64,000 nucleotides of DNA from contig NC_089863.1 in NCBI RefSeq assembly GCF_036373705.1, forward strand, positions 9,993,857-10,057,856, written 5' to 3'. The translations under genes were made by a program, and so were the position numbers. Each line of letters starts with the position of its first letter. Positions within the stretch are counted from its first letter, which is position 1. A model generated the notes under the pieces. That model ran no database searches and had not been told where the DNA came from. It saw nothing but the letters and a program-made list of their open reading frames with translations. The stretch comes from Amia ocellicauda (taxonomy: Eukaryota; Chordata; Actinopteri; Amiiformes; Amiidae). Below, one piece after another: positions 11,609-22,764 of this stretch.

Positions 11609-14600
11609 TTTGTCTGTGCCTGTAGGTTCATGGAGATTGAGCAAGAGGAACTAGAAAGCTTAAAGGTCACAGAGAGGTCAAAGGTCACTCAAGAGGTCAA
11701 TTCCAGAAAGACCCGCAACAATGGTTAGTCTGGGGTCAAAGTTCAGGTTAAAGCAATCAGTCCATGTGTCTATTATAACCCTCCCTAATCCCTTCTGTCA
11801 GTAGATAACACCCCGAAGAAGAAGCCCAGGGCCCGAGGGGGCAGTAAGAGCAGTGGCACGGGGGGAGGCAGGAGAAGCAGCAGCACACCCCTGGCCAGTG
11901 AGGGGGAGTGGAAACAGCTCGGCGGCCCCCCTCCAGATGCGTGGCAGGAATACACAAAACTCCTGGAGGCTCTGGGGTCACCAGGGTCAGAGGTCACGGG
12001 CCTTGAAGGGGGTCCATTTCTGGAGTACCTGGATCAGCTGTGCTCAGACAGACAGTTCGTCGACAAGGTGATGGTGTGGCTGGTGCACGTTGTTGTGTGC
12101 CTGTGGTGGGGCTGAGCAGTGTTCATTTCATCAACGAAAACTATGACGCAAAATATTCGTCAACGACCTACTTTCAGTGACGATAACTATGAGGATAACG
12201 AGATTAAATACTGTGAAAAAAATGATAAGTAAAAAGAAATGCCTTAGTTGACTAAAATGTGACGAAACGAAAAAATTCAACACAAGACTAATGGACATAA
12301 ATTACAGTATTTTGCGAGGTGGACAATCAGGGAGTTGTTTCATGGTCTAATCATAATAATGCATGCAATGACACAGTCAATGCGTTCATGTAGCACAGCT
12401 AATCGCTGTTCTGCGCAGATCTGCAGAATCCCACCAATCCCATTGGTGGAGCAATGTAGAACCGCGGAAATCTGCGCAACAGAATGTGACACGATTGGAC
12501 CCAAGCGTGTTTCGCTAAACATTGAATGCGCTTGATGTGGTTTAATGTATTGGTCTTAACGTGAAGTTGATACAGATTGTGTGAAGTTAAACACCTGTTC
12601 TTTTGTATACAGGACTGGTAAGTGCGGGTCTTGTAATTAGTAAATGTAGGATCTAACTGGTTAACTTATAAGTACAGGACGACAAGTTAAGCGCTACAGC
12701 ATGAAGTGCAATTCACACTTGGCTACTGTAGGGCTTAACAATATGCTTATGCTTTTAATATAATTTTAAACATGCAATCGTTTGTGTATTAGTAGGGGAA
12801 GTCTTTGAAAATGAAATGTTAATGCAAAAGCCATTTGAAATGTAATATTGTCAGCAAATCAGTGTACTGGAATATACAAATATAAATGGGATGATTGTAT
12901 TTGCATTTTGACCGAAATAATGCGTGCATGAATGGAAATGCAATTGTGGGATTACATTTGCATTGGAATGAAGTCCACTATATGCTTCCATACTGTTCTT
13001 GTAACTCTATTCTTATTACACACATTTTCAAGAGAAACGTCAAACTTAAAAAAATTGGAATAACAGTAATTTGTGATCATGAGGTTTACCATAGCTGTTT
13101 GTGACTTGATTCCAAATAAATTTCAAATTAAGCCAAGCAATAAGTTTGTTTTGTGTCCATCCAATAACTGATGTAAACATCTGGCATCAGACATAATGCA
13201 TAATGGTGATAATGAAGTCAAAATACATGAACTAAAATGTGACAAAAATTACACTGACTAAAACTAGACTAAAATGACATGAGTTTTCATCAACTAATAT
13301 TAACTAAAACAAATGAAATGGCTAAAATGGCTAAAACCGACAAGCATTTTAGTCAAAACAGTAAGACTAAATCCTGCCAAAATTAACACTGGTGCTGAGT
13401 TTGTGCTTTTTGCACCAATATGCTTAATTATGACTCCATTCCATTCCAGCAGAATGTTCAATAGCCAATCAACAGTAAGGATTGAAGAATTGAACAGTAA
13501 GGACTGCTGTCTCTGTCCCTCTCTCTCTCTCAGGTGGAGTCAGTGATCAACCCTGAGTACCTGTCCTCTCTCTTCTCCCCAGCTCCCCCTCCACTGGGAG
13601 AGACAGGCCAGCTGGACCAGGTACTGCTGTCTGTGTCTGTCTGCATCACCTCTCCCTCTCCCTCACCATATCCACACAACTAAATCTTCTACATCGCTCC
13701 TGTCAGTATAATTATTACAGTCAAATAATTGGAGATCTCTCTCTCCACTTCTACCTCTCCATGTGTTTTTATCACCTTATATTTCTCTATGTCTCTTTCT
13801 CTCCCTCTCTTTTCTCACAGGTAGCAGCACAGCACATAAGCTCTGGTACTGCACCTGCCTATCAGACAGTCACCAAGCGAGACTATAGCCCCCACAATGC
13901 ACTTCAGCGCGGCCCGCTTCCTAGCCCTGCTGCCCTGCTCGTGCCAGAGGGCTACAGCGCCCAGGGTGCTCCTCGCCGTGCCCATGTTTACAGCAGCCGA
14001 AGAGAACTCTTTCTCCCACGGGAGAACTACGGCCCCCAGAATGAAACTGCAGTCCTACACAGTGGGCCGCCCATCATGCGGGACAACTACAGTACCCAGA
14101 ATGCTCTGCAAAATCCACAGGGTTCCCCCTACCGGAGCCCCGTGGCCATGCAAGAGAACTACAGCATCCGGCGGCCCTACTCCAGCATTCCTCAAGAGTT
14201 TCCTGTTCTGAACTACGGCCCCCACAATGCCCCTCTCTCCCTGCAGCCTCAGCGTCTCAGTGGCCATGAAGCTCCCCACCTCTTGCACAACAACTACACT
14301 TCTCACAATGCACTGCCACCTGCCTCTCAGAATTACAGCCCTCAACGTGCCCATGCCAGATTTCCTCACGCTCAGCCTCTGTCTCCTGTGCTTCTGCCCG
14401 ACTGTAGTTCCCATGATCCTCAGCGCCTGCTCTTATCTCCGGAGAACTACAGTACCTACAATCCCTCTCTGTCCCAGCAGCATCCACTCTTACCTGAGAA
14501 CTACAATTTCCAGGGTGCCACCTACCCAGCACACCTGTTAAACTACAGCCCCCACAATGCACCTCTCAGCATACTACAACACCCTGGCAGCGATGCAAAC

Positions 14601-14867
14601 GTCATCCTTATGCAGAACTACAGTTCCCAGAGCGCATTTCCCACGGGCCTAGAGAACTACAACGGCCACTATGCAGCTGCCAACCTGCAGTACTACACAT
14701 CCCACAATGCACTGCGGAGCCCCCATGGTTACTACAACTCCCAGGATTCACTTGCAATCCAGTCAATTCACTTCGGATCCCAGCCAGCCACAGGAAACCC
14801 CCCTGGAGCGAGGCTGAGAAGGGGGAGAGAGAGTGGAGGAGAGAGAGAGGGAGAGGGAGAGGAGTAG
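4333..14867 (+). CDS. nutm1: NUT family member 1 orthologue (5' end missing)
   Basis: In mammals NUTM1 is a testis-enriched nuclear protein that recruits p300/CBP and drives histone hyperacetylation; here the role is inferred. Exons: 4333-10869, 11032-11160, 11626-11723, 11802-12067, 13534-13620, 13821-14867. The junctions keep frame and together give the conserved NUT core: MYKNYRRWQDYRRL, SPDTEALACFFIPVLRSL, MAVAEWKRLSN..IIYYDMA, KFMEIEQEELE, then FVDKVESVINPEYLSSLFSPA. These match human NUTM1 in order. The first exon here is a 6.5-kb open frame: Arg/Glu-rich blocks, a Thr/Pro tract (about 7065-7740), Ser-Glu-Pro repeats, an HTTHSPTHTT repeat and the NUT core at the end. It has no ATG at its start; it follows an acceptor (TTTCTAATCACAG, ending 4332), so at least one upstream exon is unseen. 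The last exon (348 codons plus stop) carries about 16 NYSxxNA repeats and does not resemble the mammalian C-terminus. Confidence 0.82.
4371..6945 (+). repeat. large in-frame direct duplication inside the NUTM1 exon
   Basis: Roughly 855 bp starting at 4371 recurs from 6093 to about 6945 with almost no differences, 1722 bp apart (574 codons, so frame is kept). A third, diverged copy of the beginning lies at about 8445-8990. The repeated protein is an RCxPGSQSGDSTGSEA segment followed by long Arg/Glu-rich stretches. Near identity implies a recent duplication or conversion, or an assembly artefact. Confidence 0.85.
9049..9308 (+). repeat. 30-bp coding minisatellite (HTTHSPTHTT repeat)
   Basis: About 8-9 near-perfect copies of a 30-bp unit (CCCAACGCACACAACACATA plus ACAACACACAG, phase aside) within the NUTM1 exon. 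Each encodes ten residues, so any change in copy number keeps frame. Confidence 0.9.
11165..11606. repeat. 10-bp minisatellite plus (AAT)n in NUTM1 intron
   Basis: ACTGAGAGAC / ACTGAGACGC units run from just after the donor at 11161 to about 11553, followed by an AAT microsatellite (about 11562-11606). This fills nearly the whole intron before the acceptor at 11624-11625. Confidence 0.9.
12117..13391. mobile_element. non-autonomous hAT-like element in NUTM1 intron, 1.28 kb
   Basis: Left end CAGTGTTCATTTCATCAACG and right end complement CAGTGTTAATTT are inverted copies. Flanks are GGGCTGAG (12109-12116) and GTGCTGAG (13392-13399), an 8-bp target duplication with one mismatch. Subterminal ACTAAAATGTGAC-type repeats recur in both halves. 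No long frame resembling a transposase remains. Confidence 0.82.
13882..14749 (+). repeat. array of about 16 ZNF143/THAP11-like motifs, in coding sequence
   Basis: The 19-20 base pattern ACTACAGYNCCCASAATGC recurs at about 13882, 13952, 14026, 14086, 14158 (partial), 14212, 14293, 14332, 14401, 14446, 14500, 14542, 14617, 14656, 14692 and 14731. In frame it reads N-Y-S/G-x-H/Q-N-A. The pattern matches the published SBS motif of ZNF143/THAP11 (ACTACAATTCCCAGAATGC). Copies such as 14692 (ACTACACATCCCACAATGC) and 14731 (ACTACAACTCCCAG) are close to consensus. Whether any is bound is unknown. Confidence 0.75.
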
Positions 14868-14906
14868 AAAGCAAGGGAAGATGATGCCCAGCCCCCAAAC
14901 GTGGCT

Positions 14907-14940
<34 letters not shown>

Positions 14941-15599
14941 AGAGAGGTGGAGGAACCACTGATGAAAAAAAAGAGGGAGGGAAGAAAAATGTAAAGAGGG
15001 ATAGAGCAGTGTTTATTCATAGTAATAAAGTCTCTGAGTGAGTACCTTTTCATTTTTGTTTTTCAGTTTATTGATCATGTGGCGATCACAGTGGTAACAC
15101 AGTCGCCCTGGAATATGTCAGCACACACACTGACTGACAGATACACACAAACTGATACACTGATACATTGACTGACTAACTGACTGACACACTGATATAC
15201 TGACACACTGACTGACTGACACACAAACTGATACACTGACACACTGACTGACTGACTGAATGACTGACTGACTGATATACTGTCTGGCACACTGACATGT
15301 TGACTGACTAACAGTAGCAGTAATTGCAGGAGTAGCAGTAGAGTAAAAGCCTGTCCCACAGACTGTCTCACTGTCCTGTCCAACGCAGACAGGCCCCCCC
15401 ATGCTAGCTCAGCCCTGCACTCTTAATAAAGACGCACAGGCCCAAACCATGTGGCCATGGAGATGCTCTATTATTATAATAATAAGTATGAATTGCACAG
15501 GTTTAATTCATAACTACACAACAATAACACAACAGTTTCAACTGTTCCACCTTGCCCCCCCCTCTTTGCCAAATTAGGACAGCTTCTGTTGAGGAGCCC
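14868..15599. other. convergent 3' UTR space between NUTM1 and LPCAT4
   Basis: Holds plus-strand AATAAA at 15024-15029 and 15425-15430 (NUTM1) and minus-strand AATAAA (TTTATT on plus) at 15012-15017 and 15067-15072 (LPCAT4). A CTGACTGACACACTGATA minisatellite lies at about 15127-15310. No coding sequence seen. Confidence 0.7.
15024..15029 (+). terminator. candidate NUTM1 polyadenylation signal
   Basis: AATAAA 157 bases after the NUTM1 stop codon. A second AATAAA at 15425 could be used for a longer 3' UTR. Confidence 0.5.
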
Positions 15600-18500
15600 T
15601 CAGTCTCTCTTCTTGTTGCACGAGCGCGCTCCGCAGGGCAGGGCTCTGTCCGACAGCCCCAGCCTCTTGTGCAGATGGCTCTTTCCATTGGCCAGGGGTG
15701 CGGCCTTCTTTGGCTCCGCGTCCTCCCTGGGCCTGAGGTATGTGGTGAACAGTCTCTGATAGGTCGGGTGGGCTGTCAGTAACTGCAGCAAGTCACCTAT
15801 CAGACAGACGGAAATAAAAGCAGTCAGATTGTTTGACAGACACAAGTATATTCATAGCAATAGTAGTATCTCAGTAGTACTAATAGAGTATCACAATAGC
15901 ATTAGTAAGAATACTATCTAATAATATCAAGAGTAGAATTATTTTGTAGCATCTCAGGAGTATCTCAGTAGTGGTAGTAATAGTAGTAGTATGTCAGTAA
16001 TAGTAGTACTATTATCTGTGGGAGTATGTCAGCAGTAGCAGTAGTAGTATCTCAGGAGTATGTGAGTGGGCAGCCACATTGTGCGCAGAGACTCACTCAG
16101 TGTCAGCTGTCCTGGTGTGTCTGCGCAGCTGTGCTTGTGCAGGACGTCTGTATGCAGCTGCGCTTGGCCCAGCAGCGCCCCCAGCAGCTCCTGCAGCTCC
16201 TGCGCAGTCAGCCAGCCCTTCCTGCCCCCGTCATACAGCTGCAACACACAACACAACACTGATACACAACAAACACAATCCACTGCACTGATACGCAAAA
16301 AACACACACAACTCACTGCACTGATGCACAACACACACACACACTCAGTACTCACGGTGAAGGCGCAGTGCAGGACTCTCTGTGGGCTCCAGCTGTCACT
16401 CACTGCGGCCAGACTGACCGCTACACGCCTCAGCTCCAGCAGCCTCTCGTCCCCCTGAAACACACAGCAACACAACACACTGAGACAACACATCACACTG
16501 ACACAACAACACACTGAAAACAAGACAACACACTGACACAACATACTGCTGAGACACTGAGACACTGAGACACTGATACACCACACCGACACACTGAAAC
16601 AACACACTGACACAACACACCGACACACCGAGACACCACACTGAGACATCACACTGAGACACTGAGACACTGATACACCACACTGAGACATCACACTGAG
16701 ACACTGAGACAACACACCGACACACTGAGACAACACACTGACACAACACACCGACACACCACACTGAGACATCACACTGAGACAACATACCGACACACTG
16801 AGACACTGATACACCACACTGAGACACTGAGACACTGATACACCACACTGATACACACACTGAGACACTGATACACCACACTGAGACATCACACTGAGAC
16901 ACTGAGACAACACACTGACACACTGATACACCACACTGAGACAACACACTGACACACTGAGACATCACACTGAGACAACACACTGACACACTGAGACATC
17001 ACACTGAGACACTGAGACAACACACTGACACACTGATACACCACACTGAGACAACACACTGAGACATCACACTGACAACACACTGAGACATCACACTGAG
17101 ACATTGAGACAACACACTGACACACTGAGACATCACACTGAGACACTGAGACAACACACTGACACACTGAGACATCACACTGAGACACTGAGACAACACA
17201 CTGAGACACTGATACACTACACTGAGACAACACACTGACACACTGATACACCACACTGAGACAACACACTGACACACTGAGACATCACACTGAGACAACA
17301 CACTGACACACTGAGACATCACACTGAGACAACACACTGACACACTGAGACATCACACTGAGACACTGAGACAACACACTGACACACTGATACACCACAC
17401 TGAGACAACACACTGAGACATCACACTGACAACACACTGAGACATCACACTGAGACATTGAGACAACACACTGACACACTGAGACATCACACTGAGACAC
17501 TGAGACAACACACTGACACACTGAGACATCACACTGAGACACTGAGACAACACACTGAGACACTGATACACTACACTGAGACAACACACTGACACACTGA
17601 TACACCACACTGAGACAACACACTGACACACTGAGACATCACACTGAGACAACACACTGACACACTGAGACATCACACTGAGACACTGAGACAACACACT
17701 GACACACTGATACACCACACTGAGACAACACACTGAGACATCACACTGACAACACACTGAGACATCACACTGAGACATTGAGACAACACACTGACACACT
17801 GAGACATCACACTGAGACACTGAGACAACACACTGACACACTGAGACATCACACTGAGACACTGAGACAACACACCGACACACTGAGACAACACACTGAC
17901 ACAACACACCGACACACCACACTGAGACATCACACTGAGACAACATACCGACACACTGAGACACTGATACACCACACTGAGACACTGAGACACTGATACA
18001 CCACACTGATACACACACTGAGACACTGATACACCACACTGAGACATCACACTGAGACACTGAGACAACACACTGACACACTGATACACCACACTGAGAC
18101 AACACACTGACACACTGAGACATCACACTGAGACAACACACTGACACACTGAGACATCACACTGAGACACTGAGACAACACACTGACACACTGATACACC
18201 ACACTGAGACAACACACTGAGACATCACACTGACAACACACTGAGACATCACACTGAGACATTGAGACAACACACTGACACACTGAGACATCACACTGAG
18301 ACACTGAGACAACACACTGACACACTGAGACATCACACTGAGACACTGAGACAACACACTGAGACACTGATACACTACACTGAGACAACACACTGACACA
18401 CTGATACACCACACTGAGACAACACACTGACACACTGAGACATCACACTGAGACAACACACTGACACACTGAGACATCACACTGAGACACTGAGACAACA

Positions 18501-19205
18501 CACTGACACACTGAGACATCACACTGAGACAACACACTGAGACATCACACTGAGACATTGAGACAACACACTGACACACTGAGACATCACACTGAGACAT
18601 TGAGACAACACACTGACACACTGAGACATCACACTGAGACATTGAGACAACACACTGACACACTGAGACATCACACTGAGACATGACACTGAGACAACAA
18701 AACAAACCTACAAAACACACTGACACAACAACAACAATGCACAATAACACACAGACAGTCAGACAGGCAGGCAAATGGACAAAACTGGAAACAATCAGAC
18801 CGACGGATGGACGGATGGACAGTCAGTACCTGTGTGTAGAGGCTGTGGACTCTCTGGGCCGTCTGTGTATCGGTCAGTCTGAGCAGAGAGCCCAGCTGAG
18901 CCGCACTGACCCGCCTCTCGGGCTCTGACTGACAGATGTCACTCAAAACATCAAGAATAGCTCCTACCTCCGACACACTAAAACAGAGAGAGGGTGTGAA
19001 TGTGTCAGTGTGTCGTTGTGTGAGTGTGGCATTGTATGAGTGTGTCATTGTGTGAGTGTGTCAGCATCTCACCCTGTGTGCGTCTGGGTCAGCAGGGACA
19101 CAGTCTCCGTGGCTGGGTGTTGGAAGGGCAGGCTAAACCCCCCCAGCTTGGTCACTGGGGCCCCCCCCTCAATTACAAACTCTGTGGCCGGAACACCGAG
19201 CGCCC

Positions 19206-19247
<42 letters not shown>

Positions 19248-19352
19248 CCCTATAGTTAACACACTCAGAGGGTGAGAGTCCTGTACACTGGGACACAAGG
19301 CCAATTAATGCAATTATAGTCCCAGAATCCCGAGTTATATTCACAATTCGCT

Positions 19353-19383
<31 letters not shown>

Positions 19384-21355
19384 GACTTGTGTGTAGCTGC
19401 TCACCTGGCCATCAGCTGCTGCACGTTGTCTGCGAAGAGGTTGGGGTTTTCCTTCTCCTCCTGTGAGGGTGTGTAGACGGGCAGGAACTACAGCCAATGA
19501 AAAGGTATGAAGGTTACGGGAGCAGTGAGGGGGCGGGGCTTGGGATGTGATGTCAAGGATGTGCAGTAATGAAAACAGAGAGAGAGAGAGAGACTCACCT
19601 CCACTGTGACATTAGTGTAGAGCTGAGAGGTGGTGTACCATAGTGCCTGGATCCTAAAAACAAAATGGAAAAAAAAACATTGAGAGAGACACAAGATAAC
19701 AATATTATTAATAATAATAATAATTGTACTGACCAGGATATGCCCTTCCATGTCCACCTCACTGTGTCCTGTAGACAGAACACACAGTCATATCAACATC
19801 AATTAAAAACAGTCCATTAATCAATTAACCACACTGCTTGATCAGTTATGTGACTCACCAGTGTGTTGGGGTAATGCAGCAGGACCGGCTGGACTGGGAC
19901 TCCGGCAACAAACGCCCCTGCAACACGACAACACAACACAGTCACACAACAGCACGACGCAGTCACGGAGCACCACAGCCGCACCACGCAACTCGGCTAA
20001 AATGGCGCTGCTGCACCACAACACAACACGGTCACGTGAACCACGACACACGAAAAACCAGAGCCCACAACACCACACACAGTCACGACAACGCAGCACC
20101 ACAGCTCACAACACAACCGCACAACCACACTGCTCTCTCTGGGTCACTCACCTGTCTTGAACTTAATCAATCCTTTACCATTGGTGGTGGTGCCTTCAGG
20201 AAAGATCAACACCTGAGAGAGAGAGAGAGGAATGAGAAAACCTGACAGAGAGACAGTAGGACAGACAGAGACAGAGAGACACAGAAAGTGACAGACGCTC
20301 ACCTGTGGCCAGGTGCCCTGCTGTCTGAGTCTGTGGGTCAGCTGCTCCAGACACTGTCTGCGTGAGGACGGGTCACTACGACACACCAGGAGGGACTGAT
20401 TGAACCGCAACAATGCTGTGTGAGAGAGAGAGAGTTAATATAGACACTGACTGACTGACACACTGACTGACTGACACACTGACACACTGTCCCTCACCTC
20501 CTATCACCGGCAGACTCAGGTTCTCTGAGCGGGACACCACGGTGGGGAGGTCACAGGTCACCACCATTAGCGTGTCCAGGAAGCTGCTGTGAGGGGCGAC
20601 GGCAAGCAAGGGGGCGTCCTGGGGTCGGGCCCTCTGACCTTTGACACGGATCCACAGGAAACCCAGAGAGAAGAAGGCACAGCGACTCAGGAAACGGATG
20701 ATGGGGTGGAGCAACCAGCTGAGAGAGAGAGAGAGAGAGAGAGGGTTAATACAGACACACTGACTGACTGAACACTACAGCACATTAACACTGCACTGAG
20801 AGAGAGAGGGTTAATACAGACACACTGACTGACTGAACACTACAGCACATTAACACTGCACTGAGAGAGAGAGGGTTAATACAGACACACTGACTGAACA
20901 CTACAGCACATTAACACTGCACTGAGAGAGAGAGGGTTAATACAGACACACTGACTGAACACTACAGCACATTAACACTGCACTGAGAGAGAGGGTTAAT
21001 ACAGACACACTGACTGAACACTACAGCACATTAACACTGCACTGAGAGAGAGAGGGTTAATACAGACACACTGACTGACTGAACACTACAGCACATTAAC
21101 ACTGCACTGAGAGAGAGAGGGTTAATACAGACACACTGACTGAACACTACAGCACATTAACACTGCACTGAGAGAGAGAGGGTTAATACAGACACACTGA
21201 CTGAACACTACAGCACATTAACACTGCACTGAGAGAGAGAGGGTTAATACAGACACACTGACTGACTGAACACTACAGCACATTAACACTGCACTGAGAG
21301 AGAGAGGGTTAATACAGACACACTGACTGAACACTACAGCACATTAACACTGCAC

Positions 21356-21394
<39 letters not shown>

Positions 21395-22764
21395 GGCAAA
21401 GTCGAAAGGAGAGAGGGAGCCCATTAACCAATTAACCAATTAACCCACCGTCTCCAGCCGCTGAGTGGCTTCTCGCGTTGCTGTGGCGTCAGACCGGTCA
21501 CTGCCAGCCAGGCGAAAGGCCACACGAGCAGGAAGAGCAGCGCAGTGAGGGCGATGCGCAGAGGAAACAGCACTGAGCCCAACACCGCCCCCTGCAGGAG
21601 AGAGGCTGCATTACACCCTGCGCACACTGTATACACACACTGCACACAGACTCTAAACACACTGTAGTCCACATCACAACACACTGCACTGGCCCTGTGT
21701 AAGTAGTTTTAAATGGCAGCGCCGTTGCAGCACATGGAGGTTAAACCACTTCTTACGCAGCGGTCAGGGGCACTATCAGCAGATTGTATAATAGACACGT
21801 GCGATCATTCCTGATGCATTTGTGTGGAGTCGTTCACCCTCGACAACGATCAGATTGCACCCCATCTAACAACTACTGTACAACTGCTAACTGCCTCGGC
21901 GGCAGCTCTCACAGCTGCCCCTGCACACTGCTGCCCGCTGCCGCACAGAGCATGCGTATTGCGTATTGCGTATTGAGACCGCTGTTTTGCAAACAATATT
22001 GTGCCGTGAGGGCAAAGTATTTTCCGGTATTTAAATTGCATTAATTACACTATGTAACACGGATAGTGAGTGTTATTTCCTAATTGATTTTGCCTCAAAG
22101 GTATAGAAAATGGCTATTATTCCCCACAAACTTTGCTTTTGTGACCAGGACAGTGATATTTTGAAATTAAAACTATTTCCAATGAGAAAAACGGGCGGAT
22201 TTGTGTCTTTTCGTTCACAGAAAGTCAGAAATAAACAACATATGAATCCAAATGAACATGTATTTATACTAAAGTAATGCGAAAATGACTAGAAACGATT
22301 TAGAAGTGAGTAGTTTACAGTATTTACAGTATAATCGTAAATCTCGAAAAACTACTCACTTCTAAATCTTTGGTAGTCATTTTTGTATTACTTTAGTATA
22401 AATACATGTTCATTTGGATTCATATATATATATATATATTTATTATTAATATTTTTTTTCTCATTGGAAACAGTTACATTTCAAAATATCACTGTGCTGG
22501 CCACAAAAGCAAAGTTTTTTGCGGAATAATAACCATTTTCTATACATTTGAGGTAGAAGCAATTAGGAAATAACACTCAGTACCCAGGAACAAAACAAAC
22601 AAACAAACAAACAAACAATGTCACACGGTGTAGTAATAATACTGTTAGTTGCTTACCCGCACTCTCTGTGTGGTGGTCAGTCTGAGGTCGTGAATTACAG
22701 GGTTAATCCTGCTGGTGCCCATGCCCCGCTCTCTCTCCATCCCTCTCTCCATCCCTCTCTCCAT
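15600..22764 (-). CDS. lpcat4: lysophospholipid acyltransferase 4
   Basis: ER enzyme that transfers acyl groups from acyl-CoA to lysophospholipids. Fourteen coding exons read with consistent phase: 22657-22764, 21449-21591, 20498-20718, 20303-20415, 20152-20212, 19859-19917, 19734-19768, 19599-19653, 19405-19487, 19073-19204, 18830-18977, 16356-16454, 16097-16238, 15600-15796. They total about 531 residues (human about 524). An N-terminal membrane segment ([17 protein letters not shown]) precedes the acyltransferase HX4D motif (HSSFLD, about residue 127) and FPEGT (about residue 199). The C-terminal third corresponds to the degenerate EF-hand region. The protein ends KKRD, a KKxx-type ER retrieval signal. 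Two Met codons lie four residues apart at the start, in an imperfect GMER repeat; I chose the first ATG (22764). Seven introns are 100 bp or less. NUTM1 lies tail to tail with it, as in human. Confidence 0.93.
16459..18720. repeat. LPCAT4 intron minisatellite with higher-order repeats
   Basis: ACACTGAGACATCACACTGA / ACAACACACTGACACACTGA units fill about 2.2 kb between two LPCAT4 exons. Blocks of several hundred bases recur (for example the GAGACATTGAG landmark near 17101, 17456, 17775 and 18258), with spacings of about 320-480 bp. Frames through it are repeat artefacts. Confidence 0.92.
20720..21389 (-). repeat. splice-acceptor minisatellite in LPCAT4 intron 2
   Basis: About 11 tandem copies of a 55-63 bp unit. 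Read on the minus strand each is GCAGTGTTAATGTGCTGTAG, TGTTCAGTCAGTGTGTCTG, then TATTAACCCTCTCTCTCTCAG. The last copy (20720-20780) supplies the real branch-point-like TATTAAC, pyrimidine tract and AG used by the exon that starts at 20718. The unit is the same as in the 24.2-32.2 kb array. Confidence 0.9.
22060..22587. mobile_element. fold-back element in LPCAT4 intron 1, about 530 bp
   Basis: Two arms of about 250 bp are inverted imperfect copies meeting near 22325 (outer ends GGATAGTGAGTGTTATTTCC and complement of the right end GGGTACTGAGTGTTATTTCC). Most of the length pairs, with a TA-repeat bulge near 22424-22440. I found no clear target duplication and no coding frame, so the superfamily is unassigned. 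Confidence 0.75.
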
